Source: JAEKLB01 sp050249235
Lineage (GTDB): Bacteria > Actinomycetota > Acidimicrobiia > Acidimicrobiales > CADCSY01
Assembly (NCBI GenBank): GCA_050249235.1
Contig: JBFWQW010000147.1
Span: forward strand, 1-5,531
Direction: 5' to 3'
Length of the DNA: 5,531 nt
Position 1 is the stretch's first letter. Each line of letters starts with the position of its first letter. Positions 5,508 to 5,531 of this stretch are shown here, piece by piece. Under the pieces are notes generated by a model that saw nothing but the letters and a program-made list of their open reading frames with translations, searched no databases and had not been told where the DNA came from. Made by a program: the position numbers and the translations under genes.

Positions 5508-5531
5508 GGAGTCGGACGCTACGCGCATGTG
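5506..5531 (+). CDS. N-terminal fragment of a putative transposase, cut by the window edge
   Basis: A GTG at 5506 is preceded by GGAGGA (5493-5498) at an ideal seven-base spacing, the best ribosome binding site on the + strand of this window. Only eight codons are visible (MESDATRM, counting GTG as Met) before the sequence ends, so the product cannot be identified from its own residues. The transposase call rests on the inverted repeat that encloses the start site. The gene begins 214 bases after the esterase stop, with hairpins between them, so it is not part of that transcription unit. Confidence 0.4.

Larger units (their letters stand above)
5449..5531 (+). mobile_element. Probable left end of an insertion sequence, cut by the window edge
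   Basis: A long imperfect inverted repeat (5449-5507) immediately precedes a well-formed GTG start that runs off the right edge. An AT-poor non-coding stretch ends sharply at the repeat. A structured end directly followed by an ORF start is typical of an insertion sequence end with its transposase. The IS family cannot be assigned from 80 bases; an ISL3-like element is only a guess. The right end, the matching terminal repeat and any target duplication are outside the window. The alternative is an ordinary gene with a structured leader. Confidence 0.4.

Overview
The window is GC-rich throughout, with strong G/C bias at third codon positions, GTG starts and a bacterial transcriptional activator domain (BTAD) fragment. 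This points to a high-GC actinobacterium. The genus cannot be told from the sequence alone.

Layout, left to right. (1) The C-terminal end of a BTAD-type protein on the + strand enters from the left edge and stops at 277. (2) An unrecognised 130-residue protein on the - strand (675 to 283) converges on it, with only five bases between the stop codons. (3) A 340-base non-coding stretch (676-1015) lies between the divergent starts of that gene and a UvrD/PcrA-like superfamily 1 helicase (1016-2962, +). The helicase is complete but has Ser where motif VI normally has its ATP-sensing Arg. (4) Two back-to-back hairpins follow the helicase stop. (5) An aminoglycoside phosphotransferase (APH)-like kinase (3163-4194, +) comes next; its C-terminus continues in another frame to 4238, so it looks frameshifted. 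(6) A 9-bp perfect hairpin (4292-4313) precedes a complete alpha/beta-hydrolase-3 (HSL family) esterase (up to 5291, +). (7) The last 240 bases are non-coding except for what looks like the left end of an insertion sequence. There, a long imperfect inverted repeat (5449-5507) folds over the ribosome binding site and GTG start of a reading frame that runs off the right edge.

The genes do not form an obvious pathway. Helicase, kinase and esterase share a strand but are separated by hairpins and 75-200 base gaps, so independent transcription is more likely than one operon. A mix of unrelated single genes, a damaged kinase and a probable transposon end fits an accessory or slowly decaying region. 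I see no CRISPR array, RNA gene, toxin-antitoxin pair or recognisable multi-gene defence system. The points most worth following up are the fold-back hairpin at the right edge, the helicase motif VI substitution and the kinase frameshift.
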